From Imbricaverruca yamaguchii (lineage: Eukaryota; Arthropoda; Thecostraca; Neoverrucidae), in contig JAOTOL010001621.1 of assembly GCA_034440575.1 (NCBI GenBank), positions 1,219,001-1,283,000 on the forward strand: a DNA stretch of 64,000 nucleotides. The letters are read 5' to 3'. The notes under the pieces are model-generated. The model saw nothing but the letters and a program-made list of their open reading frames with translations, was not told the DNA's origin and made no database searches. This document shows positions 37,419 to 49,748 of this stretch, piece by piece. Made by a program: the position numbers and the translations under genes. Position 1 is the first letter of the stretch, and each line of letters starts with the position of its first letter.

Positions 37419-38399
37419 GTGCTCTCGCAAATCGTGAATCGCCAACTGAGATCGTGTTTTTCCAAGCAAGGTCTGCAGCAGAGTCGCGTGCTCTGCTCTG
37501 CAGCATGCTTGTTGGTCAGTTGGTTGTTGGCTTTACGACGTGTGTGCTGCCTTAGCCATATAGCGTCGCCAAAATGCCCCGCCGAGTGGTTACAAGCAGC
37601 GACAGACGGGACTCGAACACAAAGCATTTCGGCTGGCAGACAAGCTTCCTACTCCAGGACTGTTCATCATCACAGCACACTGTCAGCGTAGTGGAAGGGA
37701 CGGCGGATTTCTGGATGAGTGAGCGAACGATTCACGGATGCCACTAAATTAGTGGAACCATAAATAATGCACGAGACCATTGGATAACATGCCATTAAAC
37801 AAACCCAAAACATGTTGGCGTTCCGGCGGCCCATGTTGACGAGTATGCTGACTTGAGGAAGGCCGAATGCTGAATATGTGATGAACTGCGTTAGTGTCAA
37901 GGAATAAGTCGCTCTTCGACGGCTATTGCTTGAGTGGGTTACAATTTTATTTGAAATGCTCCTTGATATTCAGTTCTCAGAGAATTAGAGGAAAATACGA
38001 GTGAACACAGCTGTTTCGACACCGGAATATTTAAGGTGAGCGCAGAGACTGACAAAAGTGAAGTGAAGTGAAGCGGGCCCAGTTCCGGCAATGGTGGGTC
38101 CGCATCATAGCTGTGGCACGCTTTCCAGGCCGGTCGGTCTATTAGTGTATCCACCCTAAATTGGGGGGGGGGGGGAGATGATTGGCGTTAAGAGCTCCAC
38201 GATGGTGCTACCAAAATTAGGCGAGGATGCCATTCGGATCAGCACGCTGACAGTGTATTTGATTGTCGGCCACTGCGCGGTTGGTGAAATGGCCAATCTA
38301 GCATCGTAAAGCCTGCTTTCGATCGTAGAAGGCAAAGAACGAGAGGTATCTCCATTAAATTATCAACGTATGGTTTTTGGGTTCGTATATAGTCAGGGA

Positions 38400-38409
38400 T
38401 GCGGAGCCC

Positions 38410-38445
<36 letters not shown>

Positions 38446-38492
38446 CCGGGACATTTTACTCGGAGCCAGAGTCGGAGCCGGAGCCGTCAAAA
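38400..38492. repeat. Short GGAGCC hexamer tract
   Basis: About ten GGAGCC units, interrupted near 38440 and followed by inverted versions (CGGCTCCGACTCCG near 38505). Confidence 0.75.
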
Positions 38493-39149
38493 GCAGGGCG
38501 GCTCCGACTCCGAAAGAGGTGCAAATTCAACAAAATTAGTAAACGTGAAATGAACACATTTTACCTAGTATGCTATGGTATGGATTGAAAACAGATTTTT
38601 AAAAGCCTAAATGTTTAAATATGAGTAACATATAAAAATATCAAATATTGGTAGAATATCCCATAACCATATTCTAGCCTTAGTAGTCAATGCAAGAGTT
38701 CCATGTTTAGTTTAGTTAAGTTCATTGTTTCCATCATCAATGTGTTGTTGTACCTTATTAGAGATGAGGTCAAACATTACAATTTACAACAATGGTGTTC
38801 CTTGGACCGTTCACGGGATGGGGAGTGTTGTTAATTCGATTCCCCCTCTTCTGATTGTCTCAATACGGCACGAAGCGAGCGTCAGTTTGGTGGTGGATTG
38901 GAGTTTAGGGGCGCGTCGACATCTAGGATCATTTTGCGCCCATGTGAGCGTCAGTTTACGAGGGTATAACACCGAAAAGTGATTTGGGCGGGGGCAGGTG
39001 TTTATTTAAGATAGATACAGGGTTTATATGGGAAAGTTGCTTATAATTGTCTGAAGTTTGCTCCTCTGAGTGGTCGCGGCTAACTTCTTTTTACATTCCC
39101 CTAGCTCTGTAATTATATGGTGCTAGTTCTTAGTATCGGGTTGGTCTAA

Positions 39150-39480
39150 GCATGCCATACAGGGTTGCCAGTTGGTTTAGTACGGTGTTTTGCAATTCGG
39201 CTCTTCTACGTCCGCTGTACATCTGGATAGCCGTTTACGTTATGAGTTGCAAGGCAAATCGGCTCATCTACGTCCGATGGCTCCTCTGGGTAGTCGTTTT
39301 ACGCTATGCTAATTTATATTTTAGTTTTACTTTTTATGCTTTCCTGAGGCAGGTCGCCTCATCTATATCCAACGGCGTCGCTAGGTAGCCATTTATTTCT
39401 AATTGGAAAACAAATCGGTTCATGTACGTCAGACGCCATCTGGGAATGGCTATTTACGTGTTTCTTACGAGTGTTTCGCG
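39150..39480 (-). repeat. Tandem ~75-95-bp repeats in the LINE 3' UTR
   Basis: About four diverged units, each with a core like CGGCTCATCTACGTCCGATG followed by ...GGTAGCCGTTTACG (plus strand): near 39200, 39260, 39360 and 39420. One to two units recur in the inverted copy at 41430-41520, so the array belonged to the element before that copy arose. Confidence 0.55.
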
Positions 39481-39499
39481 GTCATGCATTGCGAGTTGA

Positions 39500-40862
39500 T
39501 GTGGGCGTTGGTGGTGTGGTGCCTACAGTGCTCCTGCTAGTTGTGTAGCATACAAATATTCAAATAGCACTTGAAGGAGCTCTGGGTGTTTGTCACCCAG
39601 AAGCGATGGAAATGACAGGATGGTGCCCTTTCTTTGGCAGAATGCCTTAAGCGGTTGCCGCTGAGAGCTAATGCTATTGCATTCTAGCAAGATGAGGCCT
39701 ATATTTAACGTGGTGTTGCAGGTGTCGCAGTGAGGTACTGTGTATTCGTCACCCGCCAATTGAGGCTGTGTTAGTTTTGTGCAACCAGTTCTAAGTCTAG
39801 TAAGGATGACCTCTTTTTGTTCGGTGATATTGAGTTGATGTGTTCCATGTGCCTATCGTTGGTTGGATTGCGTGGGTGTGGTTGGATATGTGCCGTGTTG
39901 AATTGTGTTGTGTCCATGCGTCCTGTTGATGCTGGCAAATGTGGCGTTGCAGGAGTGCTTTGCAATCGTCTACCGAATACTCCACGCTTTGCAAGGTGTT
40001 GGATGCTAAGGCTTGCTTTGCGAGCCGGTCTGCTTCTTAGTTACTTGGATGTTGGCGTGGCCCGGAACCCGGGAGAAGGAAAAGTTCATGTTTACGATAT
40101 GGGCCACGATTTATCGTTGGATTCTGTCAATGACATGACGTGGACAGTCGTGGGCGTTGTTAATTGACTGGAGGACGGATTTGGAGCCTGCGCAAGTTGC
40201 TTCGTTTCTAGCTTTACGCCTCATGAGAATGAAGATAGCGGTCAGAATGGCCATTGCTTGAACGGAGTAGATGAAGACTTTTCCGGTATACGCTTGGTAA
40301 GTCTGATACCTGGTCCAGTGATGCCGATGCCTACCTTAGACTCGACCCATTCGTGAATGTGAGTGTTTTGTCGTTGTTGTCATCGGCGAACTTGTCGAAG
40401 ATACCAAGAGTTTCCACCTGCAGTGGATGGCACAGCTGGTCCTCCTGGATTGGTGTGGGGGGAGGGTGTTTGAGGCCACTAGAAGACTGGCTATCGGTGT
40501 GGTGCTGAGGGTACCTGCGGGTGCTCTGATGCAGCTGTTTTGGATTATTTCTAACTTTCAGCTTTATACTTCTGAAATGATGGCAAAGATGCTGTTGTAT
40601 TATAGGACGGGTCGTGTTTTCCTGTTTCCGCCAAAGTCTGCGCCTGCAGGTGCACAGAGCATGTTGACGAACTCCGTGTATCGCTTCGCGATGGAGGTGG
40701 TGTTGGTGTTGAAACAGAGTTTTTCGTCTAAATGCACTTCTAAGAACTTGAAGCTTTTTACCCATTCGATGGCTTTGCAATCGATTTTGAGTGGAGTTTT
40801 GGATATGAGTTGGAGGTAACTACATGTGACGGTGACCGATTTTTCTGCTTTTCGAACACTCA
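39500..40862 (-). pseudogene. LINE ORF2 thumb, RNase H and C-terminal Cys segment
   Basis: This continues the reverse transcriptase (EWVKSFKFLEVHLDEKLCF, about 40760), then RNase H: TFTNGSS (first Asp changed to Asn, about 40345), the middle helix with SKSVLQSINN (about 40165), and VPGHANIQV (about 40065). The end carries CDTCNTTLNIGLILLEC (about 39725), a Cys/His-type tail known after RNase H in these LINEs. The first RNase H Asp (TDGS) is lost and several frames are needed. Confidence 0.75.
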
Positions 40863-40867
40863 CGCAA

Positions 40868-41519
40868 GCGTGGAATTTTCGGTAGACGATTGCAAAGCAC
40901 TCCTACAATACCACATTCGCCAACACCAACAAAACACATGGACAAAAACAAACTCGACACAACACAAATCCAACCACACCCACGCAATCAAATTAACAAT
41001 AGGGACATGGAACTCATCAAATCAATCTCACCGACATTGATGTGACCGACAAAAAGAGGTCGTCCTCACTAAATCAGAGCTGGTTGCACCAAACTAAGTC
41101 TCAATCATAGGGTGACCAATATACAAAACCCCCTGAGACATCTGCAATTCCACGCTAAGCATAGGGCAAATCCTGCTAGATTGCAGTAGATTTAGCAAGC
41201 AAAGACAGCCATTTAATGCATTTTGCCAATGAGAGGGCACCACCCTGTCGCTTCCATCGCTTCTTGGTGACAAGCACCCATAACTCCTTCAAAGGCTATT
41301 TGAATACCTGTATGCCACAAATCTAGCAGAACTGTAGGCACCACACCACCAACTCTCACATCAACCCGCAATGCGTATTCGCGAAACACTCGTAGGAAAC
41401 ACGTAAATAGACATCCCCGAATGGCGTCGGACGTACATGAGCCGAATTGCTTCCCATTTATAAATATATGACTGCTTAGGGGGGCCGTCGGACTTAGAGG
41501 TGCTGGCGTGCTTTAGGAA

Positions 41520-41574
<55 letters not shown>

Positions 41575-41575
41575 C
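40868..41575 (+). mobile_element. Inverted, 5'-truncated copy of the same LINE family with (TA)n tail
   Basis: The plus strand from about 40875 matches the minus strand of 40000-39770 closely (shared GTAGACGATTGCAAAGCACT and CCAACCACACCCACGCAATC), continues through the C-terminus and 3' UTR (to 39330 of the host element), and ends in a (TA)n tract at 41521-41574. It sits inside the host element's reverse transcriptase. The 41576-42070 remainder of the insertion is unidentified. Confidence 0.75.
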
Positions 41576-42069
41576 AACGTACTAACCGAACTGACAGCCC
41601 AGCACGACATGCTTGGACTAACCCACTACTAGCAACGAATGCGTAGCAACCGGCATGATAGGCGATGCAGACAATTTCCTCATTGTCCGCATGGTAAAAA
41701 TTCCTCGGTGCTGTTCGATGAGAGTAGGCTAAAGCCGGCACCCTGACAAAGTCCAGTTTCTTGCCACTCTCAACCCCCCAACACAGCCTCCACCCCGACC
41801 GACTACAAATCATTGTGAGCAGGAGTAAAGTAACATTAAAACTATTTAGGCACCAGACTTGTCTCGAACCCAGCACCCGCCTTCAGAAACCAAAAATCTC
41901 ACACAAACTAACGTAAAATTCCCTTAACGTAAATACCCACTTGCCTGCACCTTGGCTGCAAACACTTGCCTTTTTAGGCAGACATGTAACGTACTCGCTT
42001 TAAAGGCAGAGCAAATAACCCGTATGTTCCGGCACGCCTCCAAAAATAACTCCCCTTTCTGCGGACAGG

Positions 42070-43370
42070 GGGTTCCCCATGTTTGGCACCACTTTGCAAT
42101 GTGATCTATTCCTGTTTGAATGTTTTTTTCGGCTTTAAAGAAGCATTGTGGTGTTGTCCAAATGGCTATGTCGTTCGCGAAATGTGAGTATTGAAGTGAA
42201 GTGTCCGTATGGTCAGCAAGTATGTCGTTGATCATGATAATGAAGATGCTCAGTGAGAGCACGCTCCCCTGCGCCAGGCCTTGCTTCTGAGTTGTGTTGT
42301 TTCATGTAACACCGCCGCATAGGACCTTAAAAGTCCTGTCTCTGAGGAAGTTGAGAATTAAGTGTGCCACATGCCCGGTTAAGCCTATCTTATGGAGTTT
42401 GTGTGTCAGTGCGGACTTGTGTAATCGGTCGAATGCAGCAATGATGCCTAAGTAGGCAGCTATTGTTGTGTGTTTGGTGCGGAGACCACTTTTGATGTCA
42501 TGCATTAATTTAATGAAATTGTCTGTTGTTGATTTTTGACGCTGGAAGCCGCACTGAAATTCGTCCAGCAGATTGCTGCGTTCCAAACATTTCCTCAATT
42601 ATGTGTTGACCATGCGCTCAACCAACTTCCTAGCACAGCTAGCAAGTGAGATGGGTCTATAACCTTTTGGGGTGGAGTGATCTTTGTGCAGCTTTGGCAA
42701 TGTAATGAGCACGCTCCCCCGCCATGATGCGGGAAAGGTGTCGCTTTGGTACAGTTAATTTATGTTCGCTAGTAGGTACGTCAGGGAGTTTTTGCTAAGA
42801 CGTTTAAGAACCTGGTAATGGATGTCGTCCGGCCCAACCGACGTGTTTCCACACTGGCTGAGGGCAAGGTGTAATTCATGCATAGTGAACGACTGGTCGT
42901 AGGGTTCTCTATTGCTAGAGCTAAAATTTGCTTGGGAGGCTAGAGCGCTTACTGCAGTGGTGTAGTAGTTGCTGTTGCCAGATAGTCTAGTTTAAAGTGG
43001 TCTGCGACTCGTTGTGTGAAGGTGATGTGCTGTCCTTTCATCGTCAGCTGGGGAAGGAGTCTGGTGGTGGGCGTTTCAGATTGAAACGCTTCATCAGGTC
43101 CCAGATTCTGCCGGTAGCGGTGAACCTACTGAATCGTGAGGCGAAAGACTGCCAACAGTTTTGGCGTGCTGTTCGAATTGTGTGCCGGCAGTGTTTTTGA
43201 GATTGTCTGTATGCTGATATGTGCGCCTCGCAAACGCATCTTTTGAATTCCTTGTGGGCATGGCGCCGTGCGGCGATTTCCCTTTGACAGTCCGCGGTCC
43301 AATATGGCGTAGATACCTTTTTGCTTTTGGGGGCTCAGTCCCGTGCTGCTGAGCTGATAGCCCTTAGGAT
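42070..43370 (-). pseudogene. LINE ORF2 reverse transcriptase, N-terminal and palm part
   Basis: Minus-strand pieces carry the finger motif (LLDEFQCGFQRQKSTTDNF, about 42575), degraded motif A (AAYLGIIAAFDRLHKSAL, about 42470-42420), helix (LILNFLRDRTF) and the catalytic box SHFANDIAIW at about 42180. The box reads FAND rather than FADD, replacing the second metal-binding Asp. The domain stops after AKWCQTWG, where the 1.2-kb insertion begins, and resumes at 40862. Confidence 0.75.
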
Positions 43371-43374
43371 TGTC

Positions 43375-44165
43375 TCAATTTCGCTGATCTCTGAAGTCGA
43401 TAGGTCCACCTGATACTCGAATGTATCCCAGTCCGCTCTTTTCAAGTTTACAAGATGGTCTAAATAGCTTGGTGTGGTGGATGACGTCCGTGCTGAGCCA
43501 AATTGTGATTGGGTCGTGGTCGCTCAGACCGGGAACGTGTGAAACTGACCAGTCAAATAGTGAGCTAAGTTGTTGGGAGCAGCACCTTAGGTCAATGTAA
43601 CTGTTCGATCCTCCTAAGGACAGGTCGTAGTCGGTGGCGGACCCGGTGCTAAGAAGTGCTAAATTGTGGTCCGAAATAAACTGGTGAATTTCGCGCCTTC
43701 TGGCGCCAGTCTGGTCGCTTCCCCAGGAGGGGTGATTAGCATTAATGTCTCCCATAATGAGAACTGGTGGAGCGGCCTGAAGCAGCAAGTCGTTCAGCTC
43801 CTGTGGTGTGGGGGTCTCAGCTCACGGCGAGATGTATAGTGAAATGATTGTGGTTTGACAGCTGGCAATTTTGAGGCTTACTGATACGCAATTCAGGGGA
43901 GTATTTAACGTCAATCGACGATGACGCATGCTGATTGCAATGAGCATGGCTTCGCCCCGTTTCCTTTGTGGGCCATTTACGTTGTCGACGTGCTAAGTGT
44001 AATCTGGGATTTTGTTCCAAGTGGAGTCAGAATCTCGAAAGTGAGTTTCTTGAAGTGCAGCTAGTAATTGTGTTTGTTCCAAGAATTCCGATTTGAATTA
44101 TATGAACTTGTTTGGAAGGCTACCGGTGTTCCACTGCAGGAAAAGTCCCATTCCCGAAAGCGTTT
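43375..44165 (-). pseudogene. LINE ORF2 endonuclease domain, broken
   Basis: APE-type endonuclease. The N-terminal strand LQWNTGSL is at about 44148, followed by ALQETHF (E of the metal site), VLIMGDINANHPSWGS (43760-43720) and SDHDPI (about 43540). These give the N, E, D-x-N and H residues expected for target nicking. Stops occur between the first two motifs, while 43788-43375 is a clean 137-codon stretch. Confidence 0.8.
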
Positions 44166-44189
44166 AGTGGCTGTCGGTGTTTCTCGGGT

Positions 44190-45953
44190 GTATACTCGGG
44201 TGGTTTCGGTGTAGAGTTGGGGAGAAACGTTGAGCTGGTGAATGGAGAGAGGGTTGGGAGGTGACTCAGGCAGGGGCGGTAGCCTGACCATGGTCGTACT
44301 GAATCACCCAATCATCTGGGAGGTGATTGGGTGGAGTGGCGGCAAGAATTTGCGCTTGGGTGGCGCGATGGGTTCTGGCGAGATTCTTTGGTCTGGAATT
44401 GTGGGTTCGACGGATTTTGCAGGAGATGGTGGCCGTGGACTTGCGGGTGGTCTGCGTAAATATTGTGGTGGCCTTGGCTCTAGGCCTTGGTTTGGGCCGG
44501 CCAGTTTGGTATGGTAGGGGCCGAGGCCCTGGAGGAGGCAGTGGAGGGAAGGCTTCAGGGTGGCTAGCTGGGTCCTGGCCGGTTCGAGGTGGTAACGCGA
44601 AGGGGCACGGCCAGGTCCCATGGAGAATGGGTGTGTACCGGTGCGGGATGGAATGGAAACCCGGTCTGTGTCTAATAGGTGTTGGAGGAGGGATGGTGCG
44701 AGGTGCATATGGGAGGGCGTGCCTGAGGTGGGATGGTAGCAAGCATGGGCCGGGTCTGAAATGGGGTGGAAATGGAAGGAGGTCCAGTCCTAGGTGGGGT
44801 GAACGTGGGAAGCCGGGCCCGCGGCGGAAAGGGTGTGGGAGGAGGCCAGGTCGAAGATGAGAGCATGTGGATAAGGGCCAGGTCTGAAGTGGAGTGGATG
44901 TGGGAGAAGGTCAGGTCCTGAGTGTGGTTGCGTGGGAAGGAGTGGTGATTAGTGAGGTGGTGATTGGTGAGGTCGAGGGGCGATAGGCCGGGGAAGCCGG
45001 GGATCGGTGGGGCGGTTGAGGAGGGAGCGTTGTGGAGGGAGGTGTACCGGGCTCCGGGAGCCGGCTGCTGGTGGGATGGTAGGGAGGGTGGAATCTGGTG
45101 TCGGAGGGGTGTGGGTTTAGGTGTGGAGAGCGTCGCTTTGCCCGGCGGTAGGTGCTGTGTGGAGAGGTGCAGTTGTGGCTGAGCGAGTGTCAGTGGTGGT
45201 GGTGCGGCGTAGGTGCTGCCGTGCTGTTGAATGTGGCACCCTGTGAGTTGCCGCATACCGGCACACCTCTCTCTCGTACACCCACCTGGGGAACTCGGGG
45301 GTCGGTGGCGGGGTGCGACCCATCACAGCCTGCACACCACCTTTCGGAGCAGTTGCAGCCGGATGTCGCGTGGTGACCGGCGCACTGACTGCATCTTGGA
45401 GTTGGCGACGCGCATGCGTGTTCGCCATGTCCATAACGCAAACAGAACCAGCACCGTAGTGACAGAGACACACAGAGGCGTACCTCGTTTGCCTTGTTGT
45501 GTATGTGGACGTGTGATGGCAGGCGTTGTGAGTCGAAAGTCAGTACAAGAAGTTTGTGAGTCGAACGTGCCTCCCGTCTAATCTGGCTGATTTTAACTGT
45601 GGCATCCAAGAGGACCGAGGTGTCGAACAGTGCGGCGATGCTGTCAAGTGGTAAGTTATCCAGCTCTGGGAGCAGATGTAACCCCGGCTGGTGTTCAGAG
45701 TACAGTGTAACGTGAAGGAGCAGCGCTGGCTGTTAAAGGTGGTTATGTTTAGTAGAGTTTATGTGTCCGCGCTGCTCTGTGTTCGGACTATGATGTGTGT
45801 GGTGTGCATGTGGACCTTGAAGTGTGTTGAATTAAGAATGTGTCGGAGTGTCTTCTCGAGAGTGAAGGGAGGCCCCTGTCTGATGTTGTGCCCTATCTCT
45901 TTGTACATATCTAATAGGTAGGTACTGTGCGTAGTGCTAGCAGCGGGCGCCAT
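44190..45953 (-). pseudogene. LINE ORF1 (gag-like, zinc knuckles), broken
   Basis: An ATG at 45953-45951 sits in a strong context (CACCATGGCG). Around 45453-45330 are zinc-knuckle motifs: CWFCLRYGHGEHAC, RCSQCAGHHATSGC and CAGCDGSHPATDP, then an E-R-E-V tail after a frameshift. This Cys cluster is typical of I/Jockey-type ORF1 proteins, which coat the element RNA. Downstream the product is very rich in Pro, Thr and Ser (about 44270-45250). At least three frames are needed to read it, so it is a pseudogene. Confidence 0.75.
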
Positions 45954-46631
45954 GGTGAGTAAGGGTCGCTCCGCCCCTCGCAGGTGTCCCCCTTACTGAA
46001 GAACTACCCGGATTCGTTGCACCATGGACCGAGCTTTCGCTCTCTGGTCACTGCCCCGGTCGCAATGGCCCAAGACAGTTGGCTCGACACCGTTAGGTTT
46101 CCTCTGGGGTGGTGGTGGGGGCAAAGGTTAATTGGGAGACAAAGAGAGAAGTTTGGGATTTTGTGTGGGAGTTTTTCCTTCTAGAATCGCAGGAGTGCTT
46201 CTTTAGGGTCCCTGAAGGTCTTCGTGTCTTCACTTCCTCTACTGCTAAAGGTTTGTCTTCTGCTCAAAACTTGGTCCTGCCTGCTTCTCTTCTGCCTTGC
46301 TCTTCGGTTTCAGCGCGTCTAAGTCGTGCGAAATGAGATTGGATGGCACATGAATGATCTGAGATGGCTTGAGATCATGGGTGTAACTTTATATATATAT
46401 ATATGGGGTGGCAGGTGCCACCCCATCCATGACAAATGCCCCCCCCATTCGATCCAAGTCCCCCCCCCCATGACGGCAGGCGTTGTACCAACATCGGAGC
46501 TTTAATGTGCCTGGTGACATACCGTGCCGGACGGCAATGCTGTCGGCTTTCACGCTGCCATTTGCTATCAAGGGAAAATATCCATGCTACTATGGATGGA
46601 CGCAGGCCATGCTATCCATGGACGCAGGCCA

Positions 46632-46931
46632 AAGTCACTGCAAGATGCTGCCGAGATGATTAGTGAGCTGCAGGATCTGGTCCCGGAGGCGGCGCGTCTG
46701 GTGCGCCTGGCGCTCACAGCACCGGCGACGAGCTGCTCCGCGGAGCGTTCTTTCAGCCTGTTGAGAAGGCTGAAAACCTACATGCGTGCAACAATGGGCC
46801 AAGCTCGGTTCAACCACCTCGCTGTGTGCGCGGCGTACGGGCGAGAGCTTGGGGCTCTTGATCGGAAGGAACTCCTGCGAGAGTTCGTTGGCCGCAGCGC
46901 TCAGAGGAGGCACGCATTCGGTCTGATCTGA
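46632..46931 (+). pseudogene. hAT transposase C-terminal dimerisation domain
   Basis: A plus-strand open stretch ends at TGA 46929-46931 and encodes the hAT C-terminal signature: LVRLALTAPATSCSAERSFSLLRRLKTYMR followed by MGQARFNHLAV. This region dimerises hAT transposases and completes the RNase H-like core. It resembles ZMYM1-like hATs. The upstream catalytic part is not recognisable and the open frame before 46632 looks unrelated. AATAAA lies at about 47154. It is the 3' remnant of a hAT element; an intact short domain could also be host-used, but nothing shows that. Confidence 0.75.
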
Positions 46932-46934
46932 GCA

Positions 46935-49660
46935 GAGCAGACACTGGATGTGTGACGTGACGCGTAACGCGCCATGCGTGTCGACGTGAGTGATAAGATT
47001 GCTCTGTCGTGGGGCGTCAGCGACGTTGGAACGTGTGACGTGTTAAATTGTGATGCACCAATGGGATATAGAAGTGCGCCGTCCTGTCATGAGGCATGAC
47101 GTAACGTTTTCATGGAAGATCTTCGCCGAAGTGATCAGCTCTAAGTTATGGACAAATAAAGATAAGCCTTTCCGCTAATTTTAAATGTCTAAGTACGCAG
47201 TGCACAGCTGGATGAACGGATGTCAAATCTGCCGACAGACGGCGGCGGGCTGCAATGTATGTACATATATGGTGTGATTTGGTCCAAATAGGTAGTTACT
47301 GCAATCGGGCCATTTCAACTTTACACTCTGGTGGGAAAACCATTCAAGGTAGTCTTTCACACCAAATACTCAAAAACGTTGTCTCTAAACTGTGAAATAG
47401 AGAAGGCTCTGGCCCTTTCCAGAAAAGACAGGCGTTCAAAGTATTGGCCCTCTTTCGGCGTACCCTGTAATACCTAGTTCTGTATGTCTGTCCTGGGTCA
47501 GGTGAGGTATAAAAAAAATGGACGAAGTGCCCCCCCCCCCCATTGCAAAATGAAAAGTTACACTCCTGCTTGAGATGACATGACATCGTGCAGGCTGATC
47601 TGATTTGAACTTTCCTTTGAAATAGTTCCCAGACAGTGCACACATATGTGAAGTCTGAAGAGCTCGGTTCATCAATTCGTGAAATGTCACATCGTAACCT
47701 GGGATCAGGCCACGGGGTCAGAAGCTGGAGAGTTTATTTTTTTAAAAACATTTCGGCATCATGTTAGTTCTTCTTGGAACACAAACATTTACTTCAAAAT
47801 ATTGTTCCGGAGATATCCAAGTTAGAACTTACTTGACCTGACCACCTTACCTGGCCTTAGTATTTTCGGATGCCAAACAGCCACAATTGTTTTGCTGGAA
47901 TGGTTTCCTTGGAAGGACCAGAGACATATATCTTCATATTCACCAGCTAATTCTCCAAAATAAAGGTTATGTCACTTGGTTGACCTACATCGACCGACCC
48001 CCCCCCCCCCCCATGTGCTAATAGGGTTAAAACTATACATCAATGATAAAGCAGACTATGAACAGAGTGACAAGTTTGTTTCATAATCCTAGCTCAACTA
48101 CAAACAGAAAAACGAAGCGCTGACAGCACGTACTACTTTCGGGTTAACTGCGAACCAGTGTGCTAGATTGGACTTTTGAGGAGATAACTTCGTCTGCTGC
48201 TCGAATATTAAAATTACTAACCAAAGGTCATAAGCATGGAATAACCTTGGCAAATGTAGTCATGGAACGGGAATAGCCTGGAGCGAACCTGCTGTGAAAC
48301 TTGTGCCAAAGGTTGGACACACTATTGTGCATCTAAGAATTCCTACTTTAGAAAACATTACCTCTCGGCTGACTACACGGGCGATAGGTACCTGAGAACT
48401 GTCATTCGGTGCGCCCGGTAGATCGATGCGCCTTCAGAACGACCATGGTTGGAAACTTAAATGAGTGACAGTTATGATCGGTGCCGCATGCTGGGTGAAC
48501 TACCCGGAGGACGCTGCGCCAGCTGCCGTGGTGACCAAACTTCAGTCCTCGGTGTCACTCCACCGGGCCAGGAGCTCGCTGGAATGCCACCATCATTTAC
48601 CTAAAATTCAAGGCAATGCAAACTGTTCAATCGCAATGTTTCCTCAGGAAGTGCTATTGTGACCTCCAGAATGTGCGGTCAAGCAATGCTCGAAGTTCTG
48701 GTGAAAAGTCATCCGACAAAAAGCAATGGTCGAAGTTCTGGCGAGTTTTTGGCACCATTGCACAGTGGGACAGGAGGTAGATCTAGCGAGACATAATTGG
48801 TTCCAGTTACTTTTTCGTTCTTTTCAATATGAAGCATCAGTAGCATCGATAGGGAAGCATCAGCAGAGCTATCAATACGAAGCATACACCAAATTATTCT
48901 AAATTGACCATGGAATATGAATGTGGCACCAGGTAATCAGTTAATATACCTAATGTACATGCAAGCATAGCATTACATCATCAGAAACTTTGCATGATGA
49001 ATTGGAACAGGAATCAGGGCCTTATGAAGTCGGCTGGAATTAATCAGGCCAAAGAGAAAATAATGGAACAGGTTTCCTGTATTGTGCGTGTTTTTATGTC
49101 ATAATGACACATTTACCTTATGATAAAATGGAAATAAAATATCAAAATGTCTTTCGTACAGCTTGGCACAATCTTAAGGACTGGTGGGCCTGATGGCTGT
49201 GCTGACATTTCCCCAAAGATAGCGGCTGCTAGTGACCTGGTGGTTGTGACGGTTCTGTTGAAGTTTCATCCCAAAGATATCCCCTGCTACCGTCTGCTGT
49301 GACTGACCACTGCCTGACCAATTTCAGTCCAGCGGACAATAAATATAAAGCAATGCACGCTGATCAACACAGGATGATATATTATGAATGACTGTTGTCA
49401 TACATGGACGGTATACATGTCAGTCGAATCTGCTTGATGGGTGAAATAAAAGAAGGCATAACTTGATCTATGAACGATTGGTATATAGTTGCTATATTGC
49501 CACGCCAGGTGGCAGAACAGTTTCCCAGGGGAGTTCCGCATCGTGGGATGTACAGACTGAGCTCGATTTTTTTCTGTCTTAGCAATTTCTTCATCACGGC
49601 TTTTGTATTACCAGAGGAGCGCCATAGCTTCACCGGGAGGCCGCTTTGACACTGTGTGAC
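46935..49660. other. No gene recognised; C runs
   Basis: Poly-C runs lie at about 47530 and 47998-48012. The phrases between are reminiscent of the TTAA MITE (ACTTGACCTGACC), but no ends were found. Confidence 0.35.
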
Positions 49661-49664
49661 CAAA

Positions 49665-49748
49665 GCAATCGATGCATCCGGCGTGGATGATCAATCCTGG
49701 TCGAGGCGCCCCAAAGCCCAAATAACTAACTAACCAACAATCGATACA
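49665..49748 (+). mobile_element. Ultra-short retroposon, copy 3, imperfect target duplication
   Basis: The insert (about 49677-49737) reads GGCGTGGATGATC...CTGGTCGAGGCGCCCC, then AAAGCCCAAATAACTAACTAACC. It is flanked by CAATCGATGCA (from 49666) and CAATCGATACA (49738-49748), which differ at one position. Confidence 0.7.

Larger units (their letters stand above)
36522..39100. other. No gene recognised; contains hairpin and hexamer tract
   Basis: Apart from the 37.4-kb hairpin, a G run at 38163-38175 and the hexamer tract, no coding or mobile signal was recognised. Confidence 0.35.
39100..45960 (-). mobile_element. I-superfamily LINE, nearly full length, inactive
   Basis: On the minus strand, from right to left: gag-like ORF1, apurinic-type endonuclease, reverse transcriptase, RNase H, a C-terminal Cys segment and a repeat-bearing 3' UTR. 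RNase H plus a CCHC ORF1 places it in the I superfamily (Nimb/I-like); the exact clade needs a tree. It is interrupted by about 1.2 kb (about 40863-42070) containing an inverted truncated piece of the same family. Frameshifts and stops are numerous and the catalytic box is mutated (FAND), so it cannot be active by itself. Parts are listed separately. Confidence 0.82.
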
